Assembly (NCBI RefSeq): GCF_026262625.1
Contig: NZ_SHNN01000001.1
Span: 930,001 to 994,000 of the forward strand
Reading direction: 5' to 3'
Source: Candidatus Litorirhabdus singularis
Lineage (GTDB): Bacteria > Pseudomonadota > Gammaproteobacteria > Pseudomonadales > Halieaceae
Length of the DNA stretch: 64,000 nucleotides
Shown: positions 26,725-37,700 of the stretch, piece after piece
Position numbering within the stretch: the first letter of the stretch is position 1
How the letters are laid out: each line of letters starts with the position of its first letter
Program-made: the position numbers and the translations under genes
The notes under the pieces: generated by a model
What the model was told of the DNA's origin: nothing
The model's input: only the letters and a program-made list of their open reading frames with translations
Databases searched by the model: none

Positions 26725-29019
26725 CTACCAGCGGAAGCGAACCTCAGCGCCAAAGCGACGCTGGTAGTTCAGCGGCACACTATGGATATAGCCGTTGGGC
26801 AGAAACTGCGAGATGTTGGAGCCAATGCCGCTGACGTGCCATTCGTCGGTCGCGTTCTTCACGTAGACCGTCGCTTCCCAGCGCGCATCCCGGTCGGCCA
26901 GTTTGGCTGAGAGGTCCAGCGTGCCGTAGCCATCCTGCCAGGTGAACTCGTCCTGGGACAGACTGTACAGCACATCATCCTGGGCTTTGTAGGTACCCTG
27001 CAGGATCAGGTCAAAGCTGGTTGGTAGCTCCCAGTTATACTGTGCGGTAAGCGCGACTTTCCAGTCTGGTGAATGGGGCATGACGCCGCCCGACAGATCT
27101 TGGGTGCCATCCGGGCACTCCCCCCTGAATGTCTGGCCAAAGCTGCAATTGCCGCCCCGGTAGTCGGTGATCTCGGCATCGATAAAGGCGAAACCACCGT
27201 AAAGGCGAAAGTTATCGGTGACGAGTGCGGTAAAGTCGACTTCCAGACCTTTGGTTTCCACTTCGCCAGCATTAACCAGTAAAAAGCTGCCGGGTTGGTC
27301 ATCGGGGTCACAGCCGGGGTTGTCGGGTGCGCAGCCGGGGTCGCCGTCAGGATCAAAGAAGGCCTGGCCCTGGAAGTTCTCAAACTCGGTCATGAACAGG
27401 GCGGCATTGAGGATTAAGCGGTTATCGAACCAGACGCTTTTCATGCCCAGCTCATAGGCGTCTGAGGTTTCCGGATCGACCGGCTCCAGCGTGGTGGGGT
27501 CGGTGCCGAAGGTGACGTCATACGCGGGACCTTTATAGCCCTGGCTGTAGCTGGCATATAGCATAGCGTCATCGTTGAAGCTCCACTCCAGGGCGAGCTT
27601 ACCGGACAGGTCATCATTGTCGGTTTCTCCTGGCGTGGGTTCTACCGGAGCCGGAATGCCTACGGCTAAGCCCTCGCGGGTGCGGCCAAACACATATTTC
27701 AGGTCGTCCTGGGTATAGCGTGCGCCCAGGACCATACGCCAGGCATCGTTAAAGCTGTAGTTGATTTCGCCGAAGGCGGCCCAGTTGGTGGTGTCCACGG
27801 CAAAAGTAGAAATTCCTACTCCCGGGAGGCCTGGCGCAAACTCAAAACTGCGCCTGAATTGACGGCTGACCTTCTGGTCAAAGTAATACAAACCCACCAC
27901 GTAATTGAGTCGGTCGCTGGCGGGTGAGGCCAGGCGCAGCTCCTGGGTGAATTGCTCTTGTTCGGTGCCGCCGTCCTGGTCAAAGCCGAGAGGGGTCGTC
28001 GGGCGATTGTCATTGTCGATACTGGCGGCGACGGAAAATTCACGATAAGCGGTAATTGAGGTCAGTGTGAACTCGCCAATATCCCAGTTGACCTCCAGTG
28101 CGTGGCCCCAGGACTCCCAGTCGGTGTAGTTCTCTGAATTGACGTTGGTTTCGATGTTTTCCTCGCCCACCTGCACCGGGTCTATTTCGTCGAGGATGCC
28201 TTGTATCTGCGCATCGTTGCCATTAAAGGGCTCCAGGCTGCGAATAGTCGATACTGTGCAATTACAGTCGAGGTCACTATAGTCGCTGCTCCACTTGATT
28301 TGCACAGTGTCGCTGACGTCCCAGCGCAATTTGCCGCGCACGCTGTAATCCTTGGAATTATTGAGGTCTTCGCCGTCGTAGTAGTTCTTGATCCAGCCGT
28401 CCACGTCTGAGCCGGAGGCGGAAAGCCGGAAACCCAAATTGTCGGTAATCGGCCCTGCGATCGTAGCACCGGCCCGGTATTCGTTATTTTCAGCGGCGCC
28501 CGCCATTACCTCGCCGGAAAATTCCTCAGTCGGGTCCTTGGTAATGATATGCAAAACACCGGCGCTGGCATTTTTACCAAACAGCGTGCCCTGGGGGCCG
28601 CGCAGTACTTCAACTCGTTCTACATCCAGCAGTTGCATAAAGGCCTGGCCAGAGCGGCCCATGACCACACCATCGAGCATGGTGGAAACACTGGGCTCAA
28701 CCCCGGTGCTGAAACTCTGGGTGCCGATACCGCGAATATTGAACGAGCTCTGGCGCGGGTTGGAGCCCTGTTGGAAGGTTAACGATGGCACTAGTTGCAC
28801 CAGGTCTTCCGAGGTGTAGATCTGTGCCTCGGCAATTGCTGTATCGGTCAGCGCGGTCACCGCGACTGACACATCCTGCAGACTTTGCTCGCGCTTGCGG
28901 GCGGTGACAATCACTTCTTCCAGCGCCATTCTTTCCTGGGCTACGGCTTGCGGCATAGTGATAGGTAGGGATACAAAGATGGCGGGCAGAAGTGCCCGAC
29001 TGGTGACGGATAGTTTCAT
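26725..29019 (-). CDS. TonB-dependent outer-membrane receptor
   Basis: A 764-residue receptor with a signal peptide (residues 1-27), a plug domain (TonB-box region LEEVIVTARKREQSLQDVSV; then IRGIGTQSF and VEVLRGPQGTLFGKNASAG at about 125-160) and a 22-strand barrel. It ends in RFRW, an aromatic terminal residue that fits outer-membrane assembly. It belongs to the large group common in marine gammaproteobacteria and sphingomonads for complex organic substrates; the ligand is unknown. AGGGG lies 9 bases before the ATG. It has no transport or enzyme partner beside it, and could be powered by the TonB2 operon here. Confidence 0.92.
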   Translation of the reverse strand: MKLSVTSRALLPAIFVSLPITMPQAVAQERMALEEVIVTARKREQSLQDVSVAVTALTDTAIAEAQIYTSEDLVQLVPSLTFQQGSNPRQSSFNIRGIGTQSFSTGVEPSVSTMLDGVVMGRSGQAFMQLLDVERVEVLRGPQGTLFGKNASAGVLHIITKDPTEEFSGEVMAGAAENNEYRAGATIAGPITDNLGFRLSASGSDVDGWIKNYYDGEDLNNSKDYSVRGKLRWDVSDTVQIKWSSDYSDLDCNCTVSTIRSLEPFNGNDAQIQGILDEIDPVQVGEENIETNVNSENYTDWESWGHALEVNWDIGEFTLTSITAYREFSVAASIDNDNRPTTPLGFDQDGGTEQEQFTQELRLASPASDRLNYVVGLYYFDQKVSRQFRRSFEFAPGLPGVGISTFAVDTTNWAAFGEINYSFNDAWRMVLGARYTQDDLKYVFGRTREGLAVGIPAPVEPTPGETDNDDLSGKLALEWSFNDDAMLYASYSQGYKGPAYDVTFGTDPTTLEPVDPETSDAYELGMKSVWFDNRLILNAALFMTEFENFQGQAFFDPDGDPGCAPDNPGCDPDDQPGSFLLVNAGEVETKGLEVDFTALVTDNFRLYGGFAFIDAEITDYRGGNCSFGQTFRGECPDGTQDLSGGVMPHSPDWKVALTAQYNWELPTSFDLILQGTYKAQDDVLYSLSQDEFTWQDGYGTLDLSAKLADRDARWEATVYVKNATDEWHVSGIGSNISQFLPNGYIHSVPLNYQRRFGAEVRFRW

Positions 29020-29174
29020 ACGGTTACCCCTGAAAGTATTATTATAGTTTGCGGCAGTGTAGTGGTTTGCCGAATGAAATAGTAGGTCTGGGTGGTCCTC
29101 TAAAACAGCCGGCGGTTTAATTTTCTTGGCTCTCCAAAAGTTCCGTTACCGATCTTGCGATCGCACCATAGTGG

Positions 29175-30104
29175 CTACCAGCGCGCCGGGTACCCGCGCG
29201 TATCCACGTGGATAAACCCGCCGTGGCGACGGTTAGGCTTATAACGGCCAATGCCGCTCGGCAAAACACTCCCTGGGGAGTTATCTCTGAGCTGTTCTAC
29301 CAGTGCAAAAAACAGCTCCATATCCTTGCCGTCATAAGCACCATCGAGGTTCAGGTCATCCATTCTGCCGTTGAGGTCCTGGTCTATGTAGATGTCGGCG
29401 GCGTCACCATAAATGTGTCGGCTATAGGTCACGTTGCCAATTTTTCGATTATACCAAGGGGTGCGATAGCCGCTGATGAAGCCGAAGGTAGCGACAGAAA
29501 AGCCCTGTGAGTTGACGTGCTGCAGCACATCTTCCAGCAATACCAGCAAGTTTTCTCGCAATACCAGATACTTGGGGAAACCCGCTTCCTGCTTGCATAG
29601 AAATTGCGCCAGTGTGAAATGGGGAGTCAATTGAGTGGCCATGTTGGCTTCGGTGACTTCGATAAAGCCTGTTGGTTGCGCGTAGTAGGTGGCCTTGCCC
29701 TGACGCGGTTGCGGGTATTCTCCTACGCGGTAGCCATTGAGCATGCCGTCTCTCAGATTCGCAAAAGGCGTCAGCACTATGATATTAATTTGGCTGGCAG
29801 CCGCACCAGATTCGCTGCTCAGATGCATCGGGTAAATACCGGGTGCTGCTGGCGCTCGCACTTGCAGCAGCTGTCCGGTTTGTTGCCTGACCTGCTGTAT
29901 GCTCATACCCGGTGCCTCGACCCGCATTGACTGCTCAGTGTTTACTGCAATAGTAATCTCCTCTTCTGGCGTCAGGAACAGACTGAAGATCGCCAGATCG
30001 ACCTCCAGCCCTCGCGCTGTGATAGGGATAGGGGCAATGGCGCTGGCGCTGGCTGGGGTTAGCAGGATGAGGATGACCAGATAACGGCTTGGCAGAGGGC
30101 GCAT
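29175..30104 (-). CDS. M15A / DUF882 murein endopeptidase, MepK-like, with N-terminal extension
   Basis: A 309-residue secreted protein. The C-terminal part (about residues 160-309) is the peptidase M15A fold with zinc ligands in SRHIYGDAADIYID and GFIHVDTRG. E. coli YcbK/MepK has the same domain (182 residues) and cleaves 3-3 crosslinks in murein. Here about 130 extra residues precede it (a beta-rich, Ig-like region). Its ATG follows the TGA of the LdtD-like gene directly, the same order as E. coli ycbB-ycbK, so enzyme pairs making and cutting 3-3 bonds are co-expressed. Confidence 0.82.
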   Translation of the reverse strand: MRPLPSRYLVILILLTPASASAIAPIPITARGLEVDLAIFSLFLTPEEEITIAVNTEQSMRVEAPGMSIQQVRQQTGQLLQVRAPAAPGIYPMHLSSESGAAASQINIIVLTPFANLRDGMLNGYRVGEYPQPRQGKATYYAQPTGFIEVTEANMATQLTPHFTLAQFLCKQEAGFPKYLVLRENLLVLLEDVLQHVNSQGFSVATFGFISGYRTPWYNRKIGNVTYSRHIYGDAADIYIDQDLNGRMDDLNLDGAYDGKDMELFFALVEQLRDNSPGSVLPSGIGRYKPNRRHGGFIHVDTRGYPARW

Positions 30105-31748
30105 TCAGATGTTTTTCCAAACAGGCGGAGCATTGAGGCGCTTGATGACCGCGGGGTCGCGATTATAGATGTCAGGATTAAACTTGATGCGACCGCTGGC
30201 AGTCGGGCTAGCGGTCCAATACATCAGCAGCACATCGATCGGTTCTGGTAAGTGAATGACTTGCAGTTCAGCGCTGTCGACCGCGGCCTGAATAGCCGCT
30301 GGCTCCCATGTGCCTCCTAGTAACCGGTCGGCGAACTCGAGTGGGTTTTCAACCCGAACACAACCTGCGCTGAAAGCCCGGCTGGTGCGCTGAAATAGCT
30401 CGCGGTTTGGCGTGTCGTGGAGGTAAATCGCATGACGGTTCGGAAACATAAATTTGATCGTGCCCAGCGCATTTTTGGGGCCAGGTTGCTGCACCACGCG
30501 GTAGGGAAAGCGAGCAGCACTGACCTGGTCCCAAGGAATCAGATCTGTGGGTACTTCGTTACCGTCACGGTCATAGAGTAAGAAGTTGTTGTCCCGCGCG
30601 TAAGCAGGGTCTGTCGCAAATTTGTGGAACAGACTGCGCCGAATGATGCTGGCAGGGACTGTCCAGGTCGGATTGACCACCAGGTACTTGATTTGGGCCT
30701 TAAACATGGGCGTTTCGGTGGTCACCTTTCCTGCCACTACCTCAGTGCGCCAGCTCACCTGATTGTTTTCAATATAATAAAGTTCGAAGCCGGGGATATT
30801 GACCACGACGAAATCACTGTTAACGTCATCCTGTATCCACCGGATCCGGTCCATATTGATACGAATCTGCTGAACTCTTGCCGCTGCCGGAATATTAAGC
30901 TCTTGATAGCTTTTTGCGCCGACAATACCGTCGGCATCCAACCCATGCATGGCCTGAAACTGTGCCACCGCCTTTTGTAATCGTGAGCCGAAAAACTCCG
31001 GCTTGCTCAGCGTCATATCCGGGTGAAACTCTAGTTGGACTAATCGATTTCGCAGTGCCGCAACGGCGGCTCCTGAATCGCCTGGTCTTAACACGGTGTG
31101 CGTGGATAACGGCGGCGCCTCTCCGCCAGCAGCCTTCGCCCGGTAGAACGCCAGGCTGTCTCGCAGTTGCTGATAAAACCAACTACCTGGCGGCAGATTG
31201 CGCAAAATGCTGACAGCTGTTTTGTTCTCTATGGCTGCGTTGAGATTTTGCACAATATTCTCTGGCAGGAAATCCCGGCGTGAGTAATTCCAGGCGTATT
31301 CCACAGGCTCAGGATTGACCTTGCCCTCCAGCATGTGGCGCGCGTATAGCAGCACTGCGTCGGACAGTAAAACGTCAAAGGAAGCTAATGCGCGTCCGTC
31401 AGGTGGTTCCGGCCCGCTCAGCTGATCAGCCATTTCCAGTAAATGATCGTAGTGATAGTCGTTTGGATCAAGGCCCTCCAAATAGCTGTCGCGCAGTAAA
31501 CCGAGGATATCCAGAGTGACTTGTTGATCAGCCCAGGCAGGGCGGTAATCTCTGCTTTCATACAACAGTGACAGCACCGACTGGGTCTCTATGGAAACCG
31601 AGTGAAAGTGCTCTCGCTGGCCGGATAACATCTCGTCCATAATTACTTCGATCTCAGCGCTGGAGCTACTAGGGTCGAGCGCAGAAGCGTGGAGAGCGAA
31701 TACAGTAGTAGCAAGCGCCAAGCTGAGTTGAATCAAATAGTTTTTCAT
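30105..31748 (-). CDS. L,D-transpeptidase, LdtD (YcbB)-like
   Basis: A 547-residue periplasmic enzyme with a signal peptide (residues 1-23, ending ALHASA), a peptidoglycan-binding region (GDSGAAVAALRNRLVQLEF, about 225-285), and a C-terminal YkuD domain. The catalytic motif is HDTPN followed by SRAFSAGCVRVEN with nucleophile Cys463. It makes 3-3 meso-DAP crosslinks in murein; E. coli LdtD is 615 residues, so this is somewhat shorter. It is the first gene of the LdtD-MepK pair and is divergent from the LPKTA protein. Confidence 0.88.
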   Translation of the reverse strand: MKNYLIQLSLALATTVFALHASALDPSSSSAEIEVIMDEMLSGQREHFHSVSIETQSVLSLLYESRDYRPAWADQQVTLDILGLLRDSYLEGLDPNDYHYDHLLEMADQLSGPEPPDGRALASFDVLLSDAVLLYARHMLEGKVNPEPVEYAWNYSRRDFLPENIVQNLNAAIENKTAVSILRNLPPGSWFYQQLRDSLAFYRAKAAGGEAPPLSTHTVLRPGDSGAAVAALRNRLVQLEFHPDMTLSKPEFFGSRLQKAVAQFQAMHGLDADGIVGAKSYQELNIPAAARVQQIRINMDRIRWIQDDVNSDFVVVNIPGFELYYIENNQVSWRTEVVAGKVTTETPMFKAQIKYLVVNPTWTVPASIIRRSLFHKFATDPAYARDNNFLLYDRDGNEVPTDLIPWDQVSAARFPYRVVQQPGPKNALGTIKFMFPNRHAIYLHDTPNRELFQRTSRAFSAGCVRVENPLEFADRLLGGTWEPAAIQAAVDSAELQVIHLPEPIDVLLMYWTASPTASGRIKFNPDIYNRDPAVIKRLNAPPVWKNI

Positions 31749-31943
31749 GGGGGTGTCCGTAGCTGACTGTTCACATAGCGTAGTCTATACTAACGGAGTT
31801 ACCCGTATTTAGCTCAGCGAGCGTCCGAGTCCGACTTTACAGGGCAGCTCAGAGCTCACCTTTATTGCCGCTATTAGGCTCCGGTGGGCTCACTAATTCT
31901 TCAGTCAATTAGCTTTTGAGAAGCAACTAGCAAGGAATTACCT

Positions 31944-33068
31944 ATGAAACCTTTTTATGCACTCATCGCGGCCCTGCTTATTGGTATAGCGCCGCCTTCT
32001 TTTGCCCAGCAGATGTCCGAGTTGGCCTGTGCTGACTTCAAGCCATCGCCTGAGGCGCTGGAGCGTTTCCCCGATCTCATCGGCGCCTGTGAAGCTATTG
32101 TTGAAAGAGAGGGAGAACTGTACGGCAAGTTCACCGCTGAGGTTCGCCGCGTCAGGGGCTCCACAGCGACGCTTTATCTGCCCGCAACGGATCATACGTT
32201 TAAGGTGTCTCCGGATTCTGCGGCCAGGGTTTTGGTCGAGGGTCGCAAGACTCGGGTGCGGGACCTGGTGCGCGGACAGGAAATACGTATTTACCTGGCG
32301 GTTAGTGAGTTTGCAAAACCCGATATTGAAGAAGTTATATTGGTCACAGAGAGCAATATCCTGGTGACTACTGAGATTGAGCCGGCGCCTATGTTGCCCA
32401 AGACCGCCAGCTTATTGCCGACCATAGGTTTGGCCGGTCTGGTGTTTTTGGGTGCAGCTTTGTTGTTCCGTCGGCAGCGCCTGACCAACAGCGGCAACAC
32501 TTTGCTGGGGCTGGCAGTGCTTTCTCTCTCGCTGGCTGGCGTTTCTCCGGCGGTTGAGGCGGACTCGCATGTTGCCGTTAAGCCTGCCCGTATTACTACC
32601 AGTGTGATCAGAACCGCTGCGATTGTCGAAGCGGTGGATATGGAAATGCGCCAACTAAAATTAATTGATGCGTCTGGCCGTCGTTTTACCACCAAGGTGG
32701 GTGATGAGGTGATCAACTTTGATCAGATTCAACCTCGTGATCGAATTGTGATGGAATATCTCGACTCCGTCGCCATTGTCGTTACCCCCAAGGGAACGCC
32801 GGAGGCGGCACAGGGTGTAGCTGTTGAAGTGGCTGCTGAGGGTGAAAAACCGTCGATTAGTACGGTAGAGACCTTTATGGTTAAGGCCGATGTGCTGAAA
32901 CTGAACCTGACCAAGCGTCAGGCTACCCTGCAGTACGAGGATGGCAGCGTGGAGACTATTCACGTCTCCAGCGACGTGCCGATGGAATTAGTCGAGGTAG
33001 GTGACGAAGTGCGCATTCGGGTGACGCATGCGCTGGCAGTATCGGTACGCAAAGTCGGGGCTGAGTGA
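31944..33068 (+). CDS. Secreted/membrane protein with internal LPKTA sorting-like motif and repeated beta modules
   Basis: A 374-residue protein of unknown function. Residues 1-21 are a signal peptide. LPKTA (151-155) is followed by a transmembrane helix (158-178) and RRQR, the tripartite layout of a C-terminal sorting signal, but here it is in the middle. A second hydrophobic, signal-like segment (about 189-207, ending PAVEA) begins the second half. Three similar small beta modules can be traced, near residues 52-110, 222-285 and 305-370, each ending in a pattern like VGDEVRIRV. It looks like a fusion of two secreted proteins. AAGGAA precedes the ATG. Confidence 0.6.
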   Translation: MKPFYALIAALLIGIAPPSFAQQMSELACADFKPSPEALERFPDLIGACEAIVEREGELYGKFTAEVRRVRGSTATLYLPATDHTFKVSPDSAARVLVEGRKTRVRDLVRGQEIRIYLAVSEFAKPDIEEVILVTESNILVTTEIEPAPMLPKTASLLPTIGLAGLVFLGAALLFRRQRLTNSGNTLLGLAVLSLSLAGVSPAVEADSHVAVKPARITTSVIRTAAIVEAVDMEMRQLKLIDASGRRFTTKVGDEVINFDQIQPRDRIVMEYLDSVAIVVTPKGTPEAAQGVAVEVAAEGEKPSISTVETFMVKADVLKLNLTKRQATLQYEDGSVETIHVSSDVPMELVEVGDEVRIRVTHALAVSVRKVGAE

Positions 33069-33107
33069 GGGTCCACCGTACGCACTGCCAAGGTTGAAAG
33101 TAGAACC

Positions 33108-34574
33108 TTAGCGAATCGATTCCTCTGGCAATTCGCCGCGGATGCCTTGATCGACTGGCATAACGTCAGGGTCGGCGCCCGTGGCATTTAGCAGCGTTGC
33201 CAGCGCTGCGCGCATCTCTGTCAGCTGCGCGGCTGAGTCTGGATCTTGCGCCAAATTACGAGATTCGCCAGGATCAGCAGCCATTTGATAGAGCTCTTCC
33301 ATATGCCGCAGTGGCCCATTGTCGCCGTGGGGGTAGGCGACGTATTTCCAATCTCCGCGGCGAATACCGCGCACGTTGGGGGTGTAGGGAAACTGAGTTT
33401 CGTAGTTGTATTCATACAGCCAAGCATCCCGCCAAACGGTCGTTGTACCGCTGACCAGCCCCGCCCAAGAGCGCCCCTGTATATTCGCCATCTGCTGGTT
33501 AATAGCCATCTCTATCAGGGATGGCGCTACATCCAGGCTAAGTACGTGCTCACTAACAACAGTTCCCGGGGAAATCTTAGTGGGGTAACGCACCACTAAT
33601 GGCACTCGAATACTGGCCTCATGCATGGTGCGTTTGTCGATCATGCCATGCTCGCCGAACAGAAAACCATTGTCGGATGCGAATACAAATATGGTGTTGT
33701 CCAGTTCGCCGCTGCGCTCCAGCGCTGCGTATATGCGGCCCACGGAATCATCTACCGAGTTGATGGTGGCGACATAGCTGCGCACAAATTGCTCGAAGTC
33801 GACTACCGCCTGCGGACGGTCGTCGGGGAAGTTGTCCCGAAAGCCATAGAGCGGTCCGTAGATGCCGTGCCAGGTGGGCAGCCGCTCGCGGATCCAGGCT
33901 GGCTTGTCATCCAGCTGGAAGCTGCTCGCCGGATAGGGGTAAGGCACATCGTCGTAGCGATTGGCGTAACGCGGCTCCGGTACAAAGGGTCCGTGCGGTG
34001 CCTTGTGTCCAACTAACAGTGCAAAGGGCTGTTCGGTGGGCCGCTGCGCCAGCCAGTCCAGCGCCATGTCGGTGACGCGGTCGGTATAGTAGCCGGCCAC
34101 GGTTTTGCGCTCGCCGTTGACGTTGAAAACCGTATCGTAGTACTTGCCCTGGCCCTTATGGGTGACCCAGTAGTCAAAGCCGGGCCGACGACTGTCGTCG
34201 TCTTCACCCATGTGCCATTTGCCGATATAGGCCGTGGTGTAACCAGCTTTCTGCAGCAGCAGCGGAAAGCTCTGTAGCTGATGTGGATAGTCGGTGAAGT
34301 TGTTGTAGACGCCGTGGGTATGGGTATAGGTTCCGGATAGAAAAGAGGCCCGGCTCGGTGAGCACAATGAGGTGGTGACAAACATATTGTCAAAGCGCGC
34401 GCCTTCGGTGGCGAGGCGGTCTATATGTGGGGTTTGTATTCCCAGCAGGGAGTTGGGGTGGTAGCCGACGGCGTCTGCGCGCTGGTCATCGGTCAGTATG
34501 AAGACCACATTGGGCGGCGCTGCGATTGTCGCGTGCGCCAGCAGCGAAAAAAAAATAATGAGTATCCATTGCAT
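33108..34574 (-). CDS. Family S1 sulfatase, secreted
   Basis: A 488-residue sulfatase with a signal peptide (residues 1-18, cleavage after TIA). The formylglycine motif LCSPSRASFLSG has Cys71 as the residue to be oxidised. The metal-binding FILTDDQRAD, the lysine region GKWHMGEDD and FVFASDNGFLFGEHG are all present. It removes sulfate esters, probably from a glycan or aryl compound; the exact substrate class is not clear. I start at ATG 34574, which gives a normal signal peptide; a frame to 34634 would disrupt it. Divergent from the ThuA-dehydrogenase operon 169 bases away. Confidence 0.9.
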   Translation of the reverse strand: MQWILIIFFSLLAHATIAAPPNVVFILTDDQRADAVGYHPNSLLGIQTPHIDRLATEGARFDNMFVTTSLCSPSRASFLSGTYTHTHGVYNNFTDYPHQLQSFPLLLQKAGYTTAYIGKWHMGEDDDSRRPGFDYWVTHKGQGKYYDTVFNVNGERKTVAGYYTDRVTDMALDWLAQRPTEQPFALLVGHKAPHGPFVPEPRYANRYDDVPYPYPASSFQLDDKPAWIRERLPTWHGIYGPLYGFRDNFPDDRPQAVVDFEQFVRSYVATINSVDDSVGRIYAALERSGELDNTIFVFASDNGFLFGEHGMIDKRTMHEASIRVPLVVRYPTKISPGTVVSEHVLSLDVAPSLIEMAINQQMANIQGRSWAGLVSGTTTVWRDAWLYEYNYETQFPYTPNVRGIRRGDWKYVAYPHGDNGPLRHMEELYQMAADPGESRNLAQDPDSAAQLTEMRAALATLLNATGADPDVMPVDQGIRGELPEESIR

Positions 34575-34743
34575 GGTCTTACTCCAGCCCCCGTGGTTGC
34601 GATTGCTATGCGCCTGATTGCGCCATAGCTTCATGCCGCAGCGGTACGCATAATGAGTCCACAGCAGCCTACCATAGTAGAGACAATGTGATCGATTTCA
34701 GCCAGACTAAGCTGACGTCGCTGCCGACCAAGTCTGGATAATA

Positions 34744-37700
34744 ATGAAAAAAGTTATAACTATCGCCATTACAGCGGCATTTTTTTTACTGCTAGCAGCC
34801 TGGTGGTACCTGCAGCGGCCGCCGCTGGCACAGGTGCTGGTGTTCAGCAAAACGGCTGAGTATCGTCATGATTCCATAGCGGCGGGCATTGCCGCGCTCA
34901 CCGAAGTGGCGGGCGAGCATCGCATCGCGGTGGTGGCCACTGAAGACGCCGAGATTTTCAGCCAAACAGAGTTGCAGCAATTTCAGGCAGTGGTGTTCCT
35001 CAACACCACTGGCATGGTGCTGGCGCGGCCGCAGCAGGAAGCTCTGGAACGCTATATTCAGGCTGGCGGCGGCTTTGTCGGCATTCACGCCGCCGCCGAT
35101 ACCCATTGGAAAGCCAATGACTGGCCCTGGTATACGCGGCTGCTGGGGGCGGCCTTCCTGAGCCACCCCAGTGACCCCTCCAATGTCCAGAGCGGTCTCT
35201 TGCAGGTGGCTGACAGCGACAGTGAGCTGACCGCCATGTTTCCCGCCGCCTTCGAATTTACCGATGAGTGGTATGACTACCAGCGGCTTAGCGACAAGAT
35301 CTCGGTATTGCTGCGCATCGATGAGAATACCTACCAGGGCGGCAGAATGGGCGCCGAACATCCCGTGGCCTGGTATCAGAACTTTGATGGTGGGCGTTCT
35401 TTTTACACCAACTTTGGTCACCGCCCGGAGAGCTTCTCAGACCCTGCCGTGCGCGAGCATCTGTGGGCTGGCCTCGCCTGGGCAATGGGTGATGGGCAGC
35501 TGGATTACAGCAAAGCGCGCCCGGAGAGCTGGCGAATGAAGCGGGTGATCCTGGATTCCGGGCTCAATGAGCCTATGGCGATGGCCTTCACACCCGCCAG
35601 TGAGCTCTATTTTATCCAGCGCCGGGGCGAGTTGCTGCGTTACGACCCGCAGCTGCAGCGGTCCGTCGAGGTGGCCCGCTTCGAGGTAACCGATGAGGGC
35701 GAATATGGGCTGATCGGTTTTACCTTTGACCCGGATTACAGCAGTAATCAATGGCTGTATATATTCAGGAATGTGCTGGTAGCCGAAGGTGCTGCGTACC
35801 GCCTGTCGCGCTATCGTCTGGCAGAGGACGGCGTTGAGCATGCCAGTGAGCAGGTAATTCTGGAGATACCGACCGAAGCCGGGCGGCAGAATCACACCGG
35901 CGGTACCCTGGTGTTCGGGCCGCAGGGGAACCTCTGGATCAGTACCGGCGATACCACCAACCCCCATGAGTCAGGCGGTTTCAGCCCCCATGATGACCGG
36001 CCCGGGCGTGCGGTTTTTGACGCCGCACGCAGTGCCGGTAATACCAAGGACCTGCGTGGCAAGATTCTCAGGATCAGCATCAACAGTGACGGTAGTTACG
36101 GCACCCCCGAGGATAACCTGTTTACTGACGCCGCCAACGGCCGCCCGGAAATATTCGCCATGGGGCTGCGCAACCCCTTTCGCTTTGATGTGGACAGCCG
36201 CACCGGGATCTTATACTGGGGTGAGGTTGGTCCTGACAGCCGTGACTACAGTGGTGAGCGTGGCCCCTGGGGCTACGATGAATTCAACCGCACCAATAAA
36301 GCGGGTAATTTTGGTTGGCCGTTTGTGATCGGCTACAACGAGCCTTATGCCTACTATGACTTTGGCAGCGCCGAGAGCGATGGCATGGTCGATCCCGCCG
36401 CTCCGCAAAACCGCTCACGCAACAATACCGGGGCCAGGGTTTTGCCCCCTGCGCAGCCCGCCTGGATGCGCTATCCCTATACCCTGGAGGAGGGTTTACC
36501 GGAGCTGGGTGAAGGTGGCCGCTCTGCCATGGCCGGCCAGGTTTACTACCATGACGACTACCCTCCCAACCCACTCAAGTTGCCTCCCTACTATGACGGC
36601 AAACTGTTTATCTACGAATGGGTGCGGCACTGGGTGCAGGCGGTTAGCATGGATGATGACGGCGGCGTGCGTAAGATAGAGCCACTGCTTGAGCCCGGTA
36701 TTTACTCGGCGCCCATTCACCTGAAATTTGCCCCCGACGGCTCGCTGTACGTGCTCGAGTACGGCAGCGCCTGGTTTTCCCCCAACGATGATGCCTACCT
36801 GAGTCGTATCGAGTATTACGGTGATGATAATCCGCCGCCGGTTGTCCTTGCCAGTGCGGACGAGCGGGTGGGCGCGGTGCCTTTCTCCACTACACTGCGG
36901 GGCTCGCAGAGCTTTGACCGCAACGGGTCTTACGAAAGCTTAAGTTTCTCCTGGGACCAGCTGAAAAATGGTCGGGTCGTGCAGCATATCGCAGATACCG
37001 CCGATGCTTCATTTAGCGCCGATACGGCAGGCGACTACCAGCTGCAGTTAACGGTAACCGACGCCGATGGTGTCTCCAGTGAAAGCGGCGTGCTGTTGCA
37101 GGTTGGCAATGATCGCCCGCAGATTGACATCGCCTTCAGTAACGGCAACGGTTCGGTCTTTTGGGACGATGTGAGCGTCGATTACCAGGTAACGGTTACC
37201 GACACCGAGGATGGCAGCACACGCGACGGTGGTATTGCTGACGAGCGGGTGCGGGTGAGCGTGGAGTACGTACCCCAGGGTAAGGATATAGCCAATGCAG
37301 AGCTGGGCCACCAGGCCATTGCCGGGCCTGATGGCTGGCAGGAAATTGAAGCCAGTGATTGTCTCTCCTGCCATATGTTGGATGCGGCGTCAGTAGGTCC
37401 AAGCTTTAATGAGCTGCGCTCGCACTACGCGGGTAAAGCTGGTGCGGTGAGCGCCTTGGCTGAGAAAATACAACAGGGAGGTCAGGGCGTTTGGGGTGAT
37501 TACGCGATGCCCGGGCATCCGCAGCTGTCAGTGGCGCAGACCAGCGCTATGGCGGAATGGATAATGGAGCGAGGGCAAGCGCAGGCTGCCGCCGGTTTGC
37601 CCCTGTCCGGGACCTTGAACTTTGAGCGCCACCAGAATGATTCGTTGGCGAATGATATGGTGGGTAAGCTCTATACGGGTCGCTATTTGCTGATGGCTAG

